From: Rhizophlyctis rosea
Taxonomy: Eukaryota; Chytridiomycota; Chytridiomycetes; Rhizophlyctidales; Rhizophlyctidaceae
Assembly (NCBI GenBank): GCA_027596075.1
Contig: JADGJC010000141.1
Coordinates: 1-64,000, forward strand
Reading direction: 5' to 3'
DNA length: 64,000 nt
A model generated the notes under the pieces. The model did no database searches, was not told the DNA's origin, and saw nothing but the letters and a program-made list of their open reading frames with translations. Of this stretch, positions 35,201-47,065 are shown one piece after another; position 1 is the stretch's first letter; every line of letters begins with the position of its first letter. Both the position numbers and the translations under genes were made by a program.

Positions 35201-36285
35201 CGACCTTCTGGTGGATCTATCGGGCCATGCATATCGCCTGAACGTTGACATAAGTGGGTTCAATGTCCCGCCCCGAAGATCCCCACACGGTTGTTATTCT
35301 GCTCGCCCATCAAGGAAACAAAAGGGAGGAGAGCTGTTTGCACACATGTGCACATCATCCGGACGATGAAAAGCCCAGTGACGTGACAGAGCACATGTCC
35401 GAGTCCATTTGATTTTGAGGTGAACAGTGCGGCTTAACCAGCGATGAGCTGGAAGTCGTCGAACGTGAATTTAGCAGATGGAGCCATCTTGCTCCTTTCT
35501 TATTTGTTTCAGAAAACAAGGAAGCGGTCTGTATGTTGAAAGACAAAACAGAAAACAAAAATGTTGACGGTTCATGTAAACCAGTAGACCTGAACAAATG
35601 AATTTGAAGTTCGCACGTCAATCAATGTGTTGCAACTACTCAACAACACTCTCATCTCAGGTCGGTAAAGGAAGTCGAGGCTCCCACAAGAAATGAGAGA
35701 AAAAAGGTAACATCAAAGCAGTCCAACCGAATTCCGTCCACGACGGTGTTCCGCCTGCACAGTTTTAAACTCCATTGTGGGCAACCCTTGGAATCCAGAA
35801 TCGATGAAGTTGGCATAAAATGAGTAGGGTGATGAAAGAACCGATCCGTGATCAAGATGAAGGTCTTACCCAAATCCACTACGGAGGAAATAGAGAATGC
35901 ATATGAACTACTGCAGTATCCTTTGATGAGAGGGGCCACCAGCAGCAAGCCACGCTTCAAGTCGTTGACATCTCTCCAAAGCAAAGCTACCAGCACTTTC
36001 TTCACTCTATTTTTCTATTGTTACGATGTCTCCCAGCGTTCAACCGCCTGCGGTCAAGCTACAAATGGCATAGGTCTACATCCAGATTCAAGTAATTATC
36101 AACGTATGTGGGGGGCGCTACAGGTCATTTGACTTATGATGGAATGAGGGAACACGTTTCGGGCTGGAGTTGAAACGCAAATGAAACCTTTGAATCGCAC
36201 AGTCAGTTTGGGCAAGAAAATAGGAGCGTAGACGTACCCGTTCCTAGTGGGCACAACCCCGCGTGTAAAATGCCATTGTGAATGA
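32271..36285. other. Gene-poor region with an assembly gap
   Basis: About 4 kb. Several frames of up to 200 codons exist (for example 34032-34634, -), but none shows a motif, splice logic or partner. The 10-N gap at 32970-32979 lies here. I see no tRNA, rRNA or clear transposon. Confidence 0.4.
32970..32979. other. Assembly gap (10 N)
   Basis: Ten Ns in a non-coding stretch. The true gap length is unknown. Confidence 0.95.
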
Positions 36286-36753
36286 TCACATGAACCACTT
36301 GCTGAGCAAGGCCACAGCAACCAATCCCAACGCAATCGAAGGTTGTTGCCCAGCACCACCCCTCACCGCCCCACTATGCATGTGCGCCAACGCACAATTC
36401 CCATCACTCCCCGTAACGTTTCCCGGATAAAGCACATAATCTCCTGGCTGTATCCCCGTCTGCAACCCCGTACAAGTTGCATTCGTCCCACTCCAGTCCG
36501 TTCCGCCCACAGCGGGCCCCTGTCTACAGTTAGGTCCCTGGAAGACCGTGACGAAAGTCTGTCCGACTGAAGAGGTGTTGAGCGGGTTCCAACCGGCTAT
36601 GAGGGACATGTTGACGTTGTTGAGAGTGAATGGGAAGCATGTCTCGGTGGTGTTTTTGCCAGTTAGGCAGGGGAATGGGACGGTTGTTACGGGGGTGCCG
36701 GTGCAGTGTTGGGAGACGGGGTAGAGGTTTATGGAGCAGGTTTGGCAGGGCAT
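36286..36753 (-). CDS. Small Cys-rich secreted or GPI-anchored-like protein (N-terminus uncertain)
   Basis: Family not recognised. From the Met at 36753 the frame gives 155 residues with 8 Cys before the tail and several N-glycosylation sequons (NTT, NMS, NTS, NAT, NVT), consistent with passage through the secretory pathway. The C-terminus is a spacer (GGAGQQ) followed by a short hydrophobic tail (IALGLVAVALLSKWFM), the pattern of a GPI-attachment signal. No signal peptide lies in this frame, so a 5' exon carrying it is expected upstream of 36753. I could not fix its position. The frame is open up to about 36870 but reads as non-secretory there. Confidence 0.5.
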   Translation of the reverse strand: MPCQTCSINLYPVSQHCTGTPVTTVPFPCLTGKNTTETCFPFTLNNVNMSLIAGWNPLNTSSVGQTFVTVFQGPNCRQGPAVGGTDWSGTNATCTGLQTGIQPGDYVLYPGNVTGSDGNCALAHMHSGAVRGGAGQQPSIALGLVAVALLSKWFM

Positions 36754-36988
36754 TGTGGTGATAGGTAAGGGGTGGGGAATCTTAGGGCTACCAGACTTGA
36801 GGGAAGGGTGGGGAAGAAAGCGAAAAAAGACGTGCAGGTCCTGCAAGATCAGCAGACTTGGACTTGCCACTCACCATCTGATGGAGGTTGGTGACACCTA
36901 CTGGATGTGGAGTAACTTGAAGAGCCGATTGACGCGAGGATCCCAAATCAGGGGTGCACCTTCTGAAGCTGGAAATGAACCCACACCC

Positions 36989-37024
36989 TGCTTGCCCAGT
37001 CATTACTGCTTGCCCAGTCATTAC
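36989..37024. repeat. Perfect 18-nt tandem duplication
   Basis: TGCTTGCCCAGTCATTAC occurs twice, back to back and without mismatch. It lies upstream of the Cys-rich gene, possibly in its unseen 5' exon or promoter. Confidence 0.85.
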
Positions 37025-38064
37025 ATCCGTGAACCGATAAAACAGGGAATAGTCAACAAGGAAAAGAACATCCGCGGAGTTTGTGGAAGGAATGTTTGAG
37101 GGGCACGGTTAATTGTTGCCTTCTCACGCACATTGCGCTTTTCCAAGACCTTGATCCTATTTTTGCTCGTACATCCCCTCTGTCTTGATGCGGATGATGT
37201 GCCGAACAGATGGACAAGACATGGTGATGATGATGTCTTGTTTGTGATACTTGTTGAGGAACTTGCGTCCAGCAACTACCGAGTGACCGGTTACGCACTC
37301 TGAGGTTGCCCCACATCATCAATATGAGAGGGTTGGTATGCTGCGAAGACACCCGTCAAATTGGTTATAAACAAAAAGAAATGATTGCCCATCATTAAAT
37401 AGTGCAAAGGCATCATGTTCTGCTGCCAATGAGGTTGTCATACCCGATAACTCACGGCATGTTGTGCAGGTCTGTTTTGATGTACTTGATGTCTTTGAAC
37501 GGAAGTTCGCAAGTGAATGAGGTGACAATACACCAGATTGATACCGATGCTTCGAGGTCGCCGCTGGAATATCAACGCACCATGTCCCATTTCCTCCCTG
37601 CCACAAGCACGTCTGGGTTCCTCAAGTGAATGACAGCCCCTACTAGCAGAATTCCATTGGCCTGTCTTTCTCTCTCCTTTTGCAACAGTCAAATGGGTCT
37701 TCATTGGCAATTCCCGCCATTAATATATCATTTCAAAAGGTGGCACGTTGAGAAGAGTCGTTTCCCTTATTAGAACCAAGAAGTAACTAGAGGAGTTCAC
37801 GGCGAAAGAGATGGGGGCGTAATTTGTCATGAAGACCCTCTGGTCTCGTCACAAAAGTGCACTAGATACAGGTTTAGAACCTTCCCAAGTTCCCCTGCAG
37901 AAGAGGTATGTTAGCATCGCTTGGAGAGCGGGAAAGAAATTATTGTCAACTGGGACAAACTGAATATTCCCTCAAGCACGTTTAGGTACAGATCGGCGGG
38001 TATGTGACGTCAAACGTCAATCGCCAAAAGTCACGGTAAATCATGATCAACAGCCCACCTTCAA

Positions 38065-38086
38065 ACATACTGCAGACATACTGCAG
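38065..38086. repeat. Perfect 11-nt tandem duplication
   Basis: ACATACTGCAG occurs twice in tandem. It is non-coding. Confidence 0.8.
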
Positions 38087-39246
38087 AAAACACACGTCTC
38101 AATTGGTAGACTTTGACTGATCGCGCTAAAAAGTAATGAAGGGTGTGTCAGAGGTGGATGATCAACGCTCGGCTGGAAATGAAACACCTATCTATACCTC
38201 TCCCGACGCGCATTCTGTATCCAAGTATTATCAAGTGAACTCCGACTTTGGACATCGACACATGGGAAATCATGTGCATCTTAGCCGTTTGGAATATGCC
38301 CCACCAGATACTTTAGGCGGAGAACGATAATAGCGCTACAGCCGGAAGGTTCTTCAATCCGTCTTTTACACTACGTTTGTTTTTCCCTCACCAGGACCGA
38401 CCTCTGGCTGCAAGTCGCGGACTATTAACGTTTATCCACACCCACCTCTTCTGAATATACCCGAATGACCAACACGAGGTGACAATACTTGAAGTGATTT
38501 GGATGACACATACACAGCCTCAATACGGCAGGTTCCAGGATCGTCGTCTTTTTTCCACCGACAAACCGTGCCGTGCATATTACGACACTCTCAGATGGGA
38601 TTTTTCAGGATCGTACCAGCAACAATATAGCAAAACAAGGCGCACACTCCTATAAAACACGATGGCTTGGTCTCGTCCATGTGGAAGAAAAAGAAGAAGT
38701 CAACGCAAGTCACGCCATAGACATTCCTGCTGACATGGGAGTCAACAACTCAACGCGCGCCTCTGCTCCTGGGTTGGAGGCAAAAAGTTGCTCAGCCCTT
38801 CCATATCGTCCAAATCTCTTTGTCACGAGATGGAAAAAAAATACTTCGAAAATGACATGATTACAGCCTGACGGGGCGCTTCGCCATAGCCGCTCAGCCT
38901 GCTAAACATTATCAACATACCCATTTCCTCCTTTCTGGTCTTGAAACGTTGAACATCCTGATGTCATCTGGATGATCAGAGCTGGAAAAGAACCAAAAAA
39001 GAATCGAAGGAGCCCCGGTATTCCCACGTACTGAAATGAGCCAGCATCGTTCAGTCAACCCGTCACTCACATATAGGAACCCACGCTAGCCCATCGATAC
39101 ATCGGGAAACCGTTCTCCAAAAACCACTCGACAGGATGTACATACTTGGAACTAACCTACTGAATGCACATAAAAAAGCTAACTTGTCCTACCAAAACCT
39201 TTTAAACCCTATCCCACCACCTGCCCACTAAACTTGGAAACCCAAC

Positions 39247-42068
39247 CTAAAGCTCATCCCTCGCCTTCTCCTCCTTCTCCAAAACCCCCTCCTCCTTCTC
39301 AACAACCGGCACATCCCCCAACCCCTCCTTACTCTCCACAACATTCGGCACCTCCTCTCCCTCTCCTTGTACAACAACCTTCTCCTTCGCCCCCCCCTCC
39401 TCCGGCGTCAGAATCGGATTCCCCTCCTCAATAAAGAAAGGCGCCCTAAACGCAAACACCCTCGAACTAGCGCCCACCCAAAGATAATACGTACCCTTCT
39501 CCACAACCCACTTTTGCTTCTCCACACTCCAAATCTCCAAATCCCGCCTCCCAAAAACGAATTCAACGTTCTCCGTTTCGTTTTTCTTTATAAAGACTTT
39601 TTCGAAGCCTTTGAGGACTTTGGGGGGTTCACCCGTATGTTCTGGATAGCTGATATATAACTGCGCGACTTCGTGGCCGTCGTACTCGCCAATGTTTTTG
39701 ATGTCGAAGTTGACGGCGATGGTGTCTGGGGTGGGGTTCCCGCCGTCTGGGTTGAGGTATTGGAACTTGGTGTAGGAGAGACCGTGGCCGAAGGGGTAGA
39801 GGGGGGCGATGTTTTTGGCGTCGTTCCAGCGGTAGTCGAGGAGGAGGGATTCGGTGTAGTTGATTTGGAGGGCGTCCGGGAAAGAGGGGTTGGTGTAGTC
39901 CAGAGCTGTCAGGGGAAAAGGCGGAAGAGCGAGTTAGACACGGCACATCTTAGAAAAGCGTTAGTAGAACGCATGGACATGAGGATCTCACCAGCAGGAT
40001 AATCCTCCCTCCTCCGATTGATAGTATACGGCAACCGCCCACTAGGATTCACATCCCCAAACAACACATCCGCCAACGCATTCCCACTCTCCTGTCCCGG
40101 CAACCCAGCCCACAAAATCGCCGTCACGTTCTCATGTTCCGCCCACGGCAACATATCCACCGGTCCCACAGCATTAACAACCACCACAACATTAGGATGA
40201 TGGTCCGCCACTGCCTTAATCAACTCCGCCCCGTTCTTCCACAAGGTGAGATTGTTCCGATCACCCTGGTTGCCGTCGACATTCAGGTGGGCTTCACCAG
40301 AGTTGGAGGAGACAAAGACGATAGCGGTATCCGCTAAACCGGCAACAGCGATGGCGGCTTCAGTGTCCCAGTCATCGAAAGACCAACGGACGTCAATGAT
40401 GTCTTTCTTTGCGCGATCAATGATACCATGGAGGGGTGAGATAAGGTATGGGAAGTTGGATGTTCCCGAACCCCAGCCCTGTGCAAGGTTTCCTTCATAA
40501 CCGGCATGGCTGCGGTAGTAACCCGGCCAGTGGGTGCCGGGCCCGGCACCGGAGCCAATCAAGGCGATGCTGGTACCTTTTTCGGGTGTGAGGGGGAGGG
40601 AACCGTTGTTTTTGAGCAAGACGGTGGAGGCGGCGCCTACTTCGCGGATGAGGGCGTCGTGGCCTTGGCTGACGGGAACGTGTTTGCTTAGTTTGGGATC
40701 CCAGACGTGGAGATTTGTTTCGGGGAAGTCGTTGTGTTGGTCGGCGCGGATCCAGGCAGCTAGGATGCGGGTGACTTTGTCGTCTAGGAGATCTATGGGG
40801 ACCTCACCCTATAGCATTGTATGTTAGACGTATTCCTTCGAGTGGTTATGGTCCTATGAACAAACCTACCGACTCAACCAAAGATGTCAAGTTCTTCCAC
40901 CAGAACGAGCCCTTCCCACCGAAGGTGTAGGGCGCCACATTCGGATAATTCTTCTTCGTAGGCTCAACCGCATCACCAGGCATCATCATATCCGTCCCAG
41001 CCAACGAAACGTTTAACCCATCATACGTAGCAAACCAATCCGTCATAACAAAGCCTTGGAAGCCCAACTCCCCCTTCAAAACCTCATCAATGATATACTT
41101 GTTCCCACACGCCTGGGTGTTGTTTACCATGTTGTAACTGCACATGATGCTGAGTACACCGGCTTCGACCGATGCACGGAAGGGTGCGAGCCAGACTTCG
41201 TGGAAAGCACGGTCGTCGACGTTGGAGGAGGAGTTGCGGCGGAAGTGTTCTACTTCGTTGAGGATGTAGTGTTTGGCGCAGGCCATGACGCCTTGAGATT
41301 GGATGCCTTTGATTTGTTCGGCGGAGGAGACGGAGGTGACGTAGGGGTCGGCGCCTTGGCCTTCCCATGCGCGGCCGGCTTCGGGGGCGCGGGCAAGGTT
41401 CATCATGGGGGCGAGTGCGATCTGAGTGGTTTGTTGTAAAAATGATGCGCATGGGAAGGTGGATGATTCCAAAGATACTTACATGCGCTCCCTTTCCACG
41501 GAATTCACGGCCCATGGCAACGCCGTGCAAGAACATCAGACGTTTGTCCCATGTGGTTGCAACGTTCATGCTGCGATGGTAGCGAACTTTGATATGAGAA
41601 TTGTGTGCTTTGAAGATTGTGCAAGGATTGTCTATCTTATGCCACCTTTCCCACGCTCCGTCAAGGCAGCACTTGCAACCCACCTAGCAGGAAAAGCACT
41701 CGCACGATCCGTCCATCGCAATCCAGTAGGAGAATCATTCAGGCACAACCCCGTGAAGTTGATAGACGGAATCGGAGCAATATCACCGACACACTTCCCG
41801 GCTTCCCAGCCCATACCCGTGACGGCGATGATCTTCTCCTCGAGAGTGAGTTTGGCCACAAGTCCCCGCGCTTGCTCGACGGCTTCCTGCCATTTCGGGT
41901 CTGAGCCGCCTGTCACCGCGTCTGTAAGGGGTGGAAAGGGAGGCGTGAGAACGCCATTCGACGGCTGGCAGATGACATGGGAAGGAAACACTCACGGAAA
42001 GATCCCGCAGCGGCACTGGCTGAGGCTGCCAGAGCGAGGAGAGACGTGAAGGCAGTGGTGATTTTCAT
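39247..42068 (-). CDS. GH3 beta-glucosidase with a C-terminal RDEL
   Basis: Glycoside hydrolase family 3; removes terminal beta-D-glucose from cello-oligosaccharides or other beta-glucosides. Six phase-consistent exons: 42068-41996, 41921-41684, 41570-41483, 41421-40870, 40808-39992, 39905-39247. The product is 808 residues. There is a signal peptide (KITTAFTSLLALAASASA). The (alpha/beta)8 domain has NDSPTGLRW, the AKHYILNE lysine-histidine motif and GFVMTDWFATYDG with the nucleophile Asp near residue 261. The alpha/beta sandwich has GSGAGPGTHWPGYY and VVVVVNAVGPVDMLPW. A fibronectin III-like domain follows (FGHGLSYTKF). An acidic tail of about 50 residues ends KARDEL-stop. RDEL is a KDEL/HDEL-type ER-retrieval variant, unexpected on a secreted cellulase-type enzyme. 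The pectate lyase gene lies next to it on the same strand. Confidence 0.95.
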
Positions 42069-42580
42069 CGTCGTGTGTGACACTTCAAGGTGATGTGCCT
42101 GCTCTCCGGATCACCTCTCTAGCCTGCAGAGAGATGGGAGATGAGGTTGGAAGGGCAAGGGGTGGGGAGGGTGTCCTCCCGGTATATGTACAAGGTGAGG
42201 TGTTTATAAATAGCACTATGTTTACCACACGTCACAGGCCATGCATGATTTTGGAGAACAAGGGTCAGGCCTTCCACCACCCGCAACGTGTGGTAAGTGA
42301 GGGTAGTACAAAGTCTCCGCGCACCGCGCCCCGTGTAACAATAGAAGAGTGGACTGTGTGGTGCTGCTGATGTTTTTTTTTGTTTTTTTGTTCGGTTTGC
42401 TTTCGACCTTCTCCAAGGCGTAGGCTTAGACTACAAAACGGAGGTCGAGTGCAGACGAACAAGCGAAAACAAGAAAATATTCACTACATTTCGATTGCTA
42501 GCCGTCTTTTGAAATCGATCTCGCAGTTCCCAGCCAACCTCAACTCTAGGTGCACTACTTGCACTTATGTCTATTATACT
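42069..42580. other. Intergenic between GH3 and pectate lyase genes
   Basis: This is the promoter side of the GH3 gene and the 3' flank of the pectate lyase gene. A T-rich run lies at 42371-42388. Nothing else is supported. Confidence 0.4.
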
Positions 42581-44386
42581 TTACAGACATTGAGAATACT
42601 GGAAATGGGAGGGATCACAAATTGTAATTAGCATTTTTGACCATATCGTCTGTCGGCAGGCGCGCCATGATTGCAATGGTTTGATGGCCACTTACCCAAT
42701 CATTGGAGTAGGTGCAGGTTGAACCAGATTGACAGCCTGCGATATGTGTCATGCAGATGGATGAAGGCATCAGCGATGGCGTGAAAAAATTGAGTCACAA
42801 GCTCGCTTCCAAATGCAAATTCATCATATGCTCCCCGTTTACTCACATGTAGGTCCGGTGAAGTCCTGACCACCACATTGCCCATATTTGCCCGCACAGT
42901 TAGAACCGCCAGAGCCGGAACTTATAGTGGTTGTCGAAGTTTTTGACTTGGTCGTGGTTGCCTTCGACGTTCCGGTCGTGCTGACTTTCACAGTCGTGGT
43001 CGTGGCAGCTTTCGTTGTGGTGGTAGTTGTGACCACTTTCGTAGTAGTAGTTCCACCTCCTGAACTTCCTGACCCAGCCACCAACGAATTCGCATACGCC
43101 TCAATAGCCGTATACCCATCCGCCACAATCTTCGTCGAATCCTTCACATTGGGATCAAACCCGTTCTTCAGTTCCCACGCATCGGGCAATCCGTCCCCAT
43201 CTGTGTCCGTTGGACCCGACCCCGTGGGCACAGTGCCAGGTCCGTTCAATGGCGCATCCGTCTCATGACGAAGGGACACACCCTTCGTACCGAGGGAACG
43301 CACGTTATTGATGTAGTATGTGTCGACGCTATCACGGACGAGGGAGGCGCCGGCGTTGGCGAGGACGTGGTCGTAGGCTTGTTGGGCAGTCAAGAGGGTC
43401 TTCACGGTAGGGTACCCGTACCGTTCCGGACGAACATCAATACCAAGGGCGGATACGTCGAACGCCGTCCCGTCAAGCTTCCCGTTCACGTTGGTATCAA
43501 CCAAATTGTTGGTGAAGTACGCCTTAAAGTTCGTGTTCCCTCTCGAGAAGGCATCCGCCGTCGAATTGGGACCAGCTACATAATAGTTTCCAACAATGTT
43601 GACGTTGGAAACCCCCTCCGAATCCCCCCCAAGGATGTATCCACCCCCCCTCCCCCAATTGTACACCACATTATTGACGAAATCATTAACACCCTTCACC
43701 TTCGGATTCCGCGTATTGTTATCAACATACAAACTCCTCAAAATACTAACCCCCCCATCAGTCTGAATCAACCCCCCACAACTATGCGGTTCCAACCCCC
43801 CACTAACAATACTCTCCTGTATCGTAACATTCCTCACATCCCCGTTAATAGAAAACGTCTCATCCCTCCCCCACGCCACGGAAACGTGGTCGAAAATCAT
43901 GTTACTCCCCTCAGCTATACCGAGCGCGTCTTTACCGTCGGTGCCTTTGACGCCCATGCGGAAACGGATGTATCGGACGATGGAGTCGTTGGCGTTGGAG
44001 AAGGAGACGCCGTTTCCGTAGATTGTTATGCCGGAGCCTGGGGCGGTTTGGCCGAGGATGGTGGTGCGGGGGAGGGCTACGAGGCGGTCTGTGATGGTGA
44101 TTTGGCCGCTGATGGCGAAGACTACGATGCGGTCGGATTTGCTGTGTGGATGTCAGCACCCTGTGGAGCCCGGCATATCAGTCACCGCCCACACTTACCT
44201 CATAGCATCACGCAAAGAACCAGTTCCCTTATCGTTAAGGTTCGTGACCACATAGACGGATCCTCCTCTACCGCCCTTGGCGTATGCACCAAATCCTTCC
44301 GCGCCAGGGAAGGCGAGAAGCGACGCAGCGGTGGCAGATAGAGGTGCCGCGAGCAAAAGGTAACTTAATAGATGACTGGTCAGCAT
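42581..44386 (-). CDS. Secreted pectate lyase (PL1-like) with C-terminal CBM1
   Basis: Cleaves de-esterified pectin by beta-elimination, outside the cell. Four phase-consistent exons: 44386-44199, 44141-42847, 42736-42696 and a final 18-nt exon 42598-42581. The product is 513 residues. A signal peptide ([15 protein letters not shown]) precedes [19 protein letters not shown] and [19 protein letters not shown], the opening signature of PL1-type lyases. The right-handed beta-helix has [20 protein letters not shown] and [18 protein letters not shown] calcium-type [12 protein letters not shown] segment follows, then a Thr-rich linker and a fungal cellulose-binding module ([26 protein letters not shown]) that is completed only by the last two small exons. 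It neighbours the GH3 beta-glucosidase on the same strand. Confidence 0.92.
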
Positions 44387-45552
44387 ATTGTAAATTTATC
44401 GGAGTTGGGGCGCTGCTGGAAGTTGCTGGAAGGGGAAGTAGGGGATGGCTCAAGCAAGCTCGACTTATATGTTACAAATAATGCTTGGAACCTAATGCTC
44501 CGTTCACTGTCTCCGCAGACTTCCTGCCATATGGGTTGCAGCACCAAGGACGGAGCCGACCACTTTATGGGTGGCCCTTCCGTTGAAGATTCCAATCTTT
44601 TTGAGGCGCACATTACGTCGGACAAGAATAGAATATTTTTAGAGAAACCCCCACTCGGAATGGATGGTGTGCCGTTTGTGTCTCGGGCGTATCCATAAAT
44701 GGCATATGCACCTTTATGCATCATATCCTGGTGGGGGGCCTTCATGCTGTAAGAGTAGGTAAGGATGCGCCATTCTCAAAATGGACGGATGACAATGAAA
44801 GCGTAATGTGAGAAGCGACCTGTCAAACTTGTGTCAACTTTGTGGTCTCCGCAAAGGCTCCGTCCGGCACGGCCAAGTTGTGGCCAGGAAAAAGAGGTAT
44901 GCGACTTCCAATCCCACCGCGTTGTGATAAATCCCGCACAGATACATAGGTCAAATAACCCTCATGACCGACACTTCATACCTTTCGCACACACGCCAAA
45001 GTGCGCAACTACCAATACCACGCTGACAATGTCATTGATATACAAGACGGAGCATCTTGAGAACTTTGACAGAAGAACATCTGTAGTTACTCCAACGTTT
45101 GCTAACTCTATCCTCTGCACCAAAACAACCTGAGCCGTTTCAAAAAAAGATTGGAATTGTAGTTTGGGATGGCACCGTGAAACTCATGAAACCTCCAACC
45201 ACAGCGTTCAGAACTGAACAGAAGGATGCACGCCTCAAAGATCAGCCATATATACAGCGCAGCTCACAACTCGTACAACTCCCATTAGTCGAACATGATC
45301 CATATCATATGGACCATATGCGGAATGGCCGTTCAAATTCCGCACCCCAAAACATCGAAAAGGTCCTATACGGAGAACGGCCTGTATTACTGTTTTGCAA
45401 CCAGTGCAGGCAAATTGTGGGGTAAATCAAGCATATTTTGAGCTGCCATCATACATGACATAAGGCCATGTGATGCTATTGCCCTTTCCAGCAGCACATC
45501 GTCGTCATCCCGCACATACTCTTTGTCCGCTTCCGATTCCACCCCTTCTTCA
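44387..45552. other. Intergenic
   Basis: This is the promoter side of the pectate lyase gene. A 13-nt palindrome (CCATATCATATGG, 45300-45312) is visible. No gene is supported. Confidence 0.4.
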
Positions 45553-47065
45553 TCAAACCGGCCCAACATCCCAAACCTTCATCCCATACCCCTGACCATC
45601 CGGAACCGTCACTTCCATTCCCAACGGCCGAATCTCCACCTCAAACTTCAAGGCTGTAAAGTCGTCATGTGGGACAGTAATGTACAACAACCGGGTTTTG
45701 TTAACGGGCTTGTCTCCTTCCCGAATTTGGGACCCAGCTAGGATGATACGATCGGAGGATGCGGTCGATGACGATGGAGGGAGAACTATCATGGATTTAT
45801 ACTCCCAGTCAACCGGATTCAGCCACCAATACGGTCGCTCTTCAGCCCTTTCAAACTCTAAATAATGTCGTGGTAAACCAACCCGTCGTCCCGTCACCGG
45901 ATCCACCTTAATCAAAGTAATATACCCCTGCGTATCCTGCCAGTATTCATCATCGTAGTCAATGATGTACCTTCCATGACGGGTTGGGATGGCTATATAA
46001 GTATGCTTATCCGTCGATCCCACCAAAGTCTGAAGGCAATGTGGTTGGAAATACCTATCTTTCAGGGGCGCGGGGTAGATCGCATCACGGAGATTGAGGG
46101 ACCAGAGACGCGTGCCATCGGTGAGGGAATATTGGATGGCCGAGTAAGTGTAAGACCCACCATAAAGATCGTGTTCAATGACGGTGATTGTGCCATTTGT
46201 TGTTGGTGTTCCTTTAGCGACGAGGGAGGATGGGACGATCTGACCAAAGTCCAGGATTTTGACAACGCTAAGTCGGCGGACGGAGGGGTCGTTCGAGGTT
46301 ATGTTGATGCCAAAGAGTCTGTTGCGGATGTATTTGCCACCCATGCAGAGGATGAGGAGGTAGTTGGGTTCTGTGAGTTGGGACCAGATGGGGTATCATA
46401 CACAGTCGTCGCAGTCCCATTTTGTGTAAGCTACGCGGAACTGGTCTGCATCTTTTGGCGTTATCTGGTGGACGGATATTTCGCCTGTCGGACCTGTAGG
46501 GGATACAAGCTCCCGCGAGATTACGACAGTATCATATGGCGAACATGGGTTGGTCTTTTGGTAAGTTGTGGTGGACGTATAAGTGATTGGCGATTGTGTG
46601 TGCGTTGCACAGGTTACCACATACCATATTGAAGTTGCCAGTTGCCACGGTAGTCCTTGAAGGGTAATTTGTTCCGTTCCAAAAATCCCGCTGTGCATAT
46701 GAACTGTTCAGCACATGTCCCATCGCCAACTCTGTAGTCGCGAAGAAATAAGCGTCATGGCGGTACAGGTGACGTGGGCACGCCTCCTCCTTGGAAGATG
46801 AGGCCTCAGGGTTTACAGACGAATGCCGGAAGCGCTGCTGATCCCAAAGCCATTGACGGAAGCTGGAACGTCCATCATTCAAACCAACTCCGCCCATGAA
46901 CGAGGTGGGAAGGACCAAAGGGAGGACAATGAGCAGAGCTATCAGGAAAAGTAGGCCGCGTACGAGATAGCGGATGGACTGGCGGACGGGTTGTTTTGGA
47001 AGGTGGGAAGGGTCGAGATCCAATAGGGATTTCTCGACCTCCCGTTTTGTGCGTGAGATTAGCAT
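45553..47065 (-). CDS. Type II membrane protein with an in-frame TGA
   Basis: Family not recognised. Exon 1 (47065-46625) gives a cytosolic N-terminus, one strong helix (YLVRGLLFLIALLIVLPLVL) and the start of a luminal domain. A 70-nt intron follows, and exon 2 (46554-45553) continues in phase. The luminal domain has N-glycosylation sequons and aromatic-rich segments (RLWSLNLRDAIYPAPLKDRY, RPYWWLNPVDWEYKS). It ends GYGMKVWDVGPV-stop. At 46396-46398 an in-frame TGA interrupts the frame between WDCDDCV and YPIWSQLTEPNYLL, yet coding quality continues unchanged for about 280 residues on the other side. No GT-AG intron removes it in phase. It is best read as a nonsense change (TGG to TGA) or a sequencing error. 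With the stop honoured, the product would be about 200 residues. Confidence 0.65.

Larger units (their letters stand above)
36754..39246. other. Intergenic
   Basis: About 2.5 kb between the Cys-rich gene and the GH3 gene, both on the minus strand. It holds two perfect short tandem duplications (36989-37024 and 38065-38086). No coding sequence is supported. Confidence 0.4.

Noticed and set aside
43265..44341. Long open frame on the plus strand (358 codons)
   Set aside because: It is antisense to the well-supported pectate lyase exon and has no motif of its own; codon bias of the real gene leaves the opposite frame open.
45300..45312. 13-nt palindrome CCATATCATATGG
   Set aside because: AT-rich short palindromes are expected by chance; no gene start close by supports a regulatory role.
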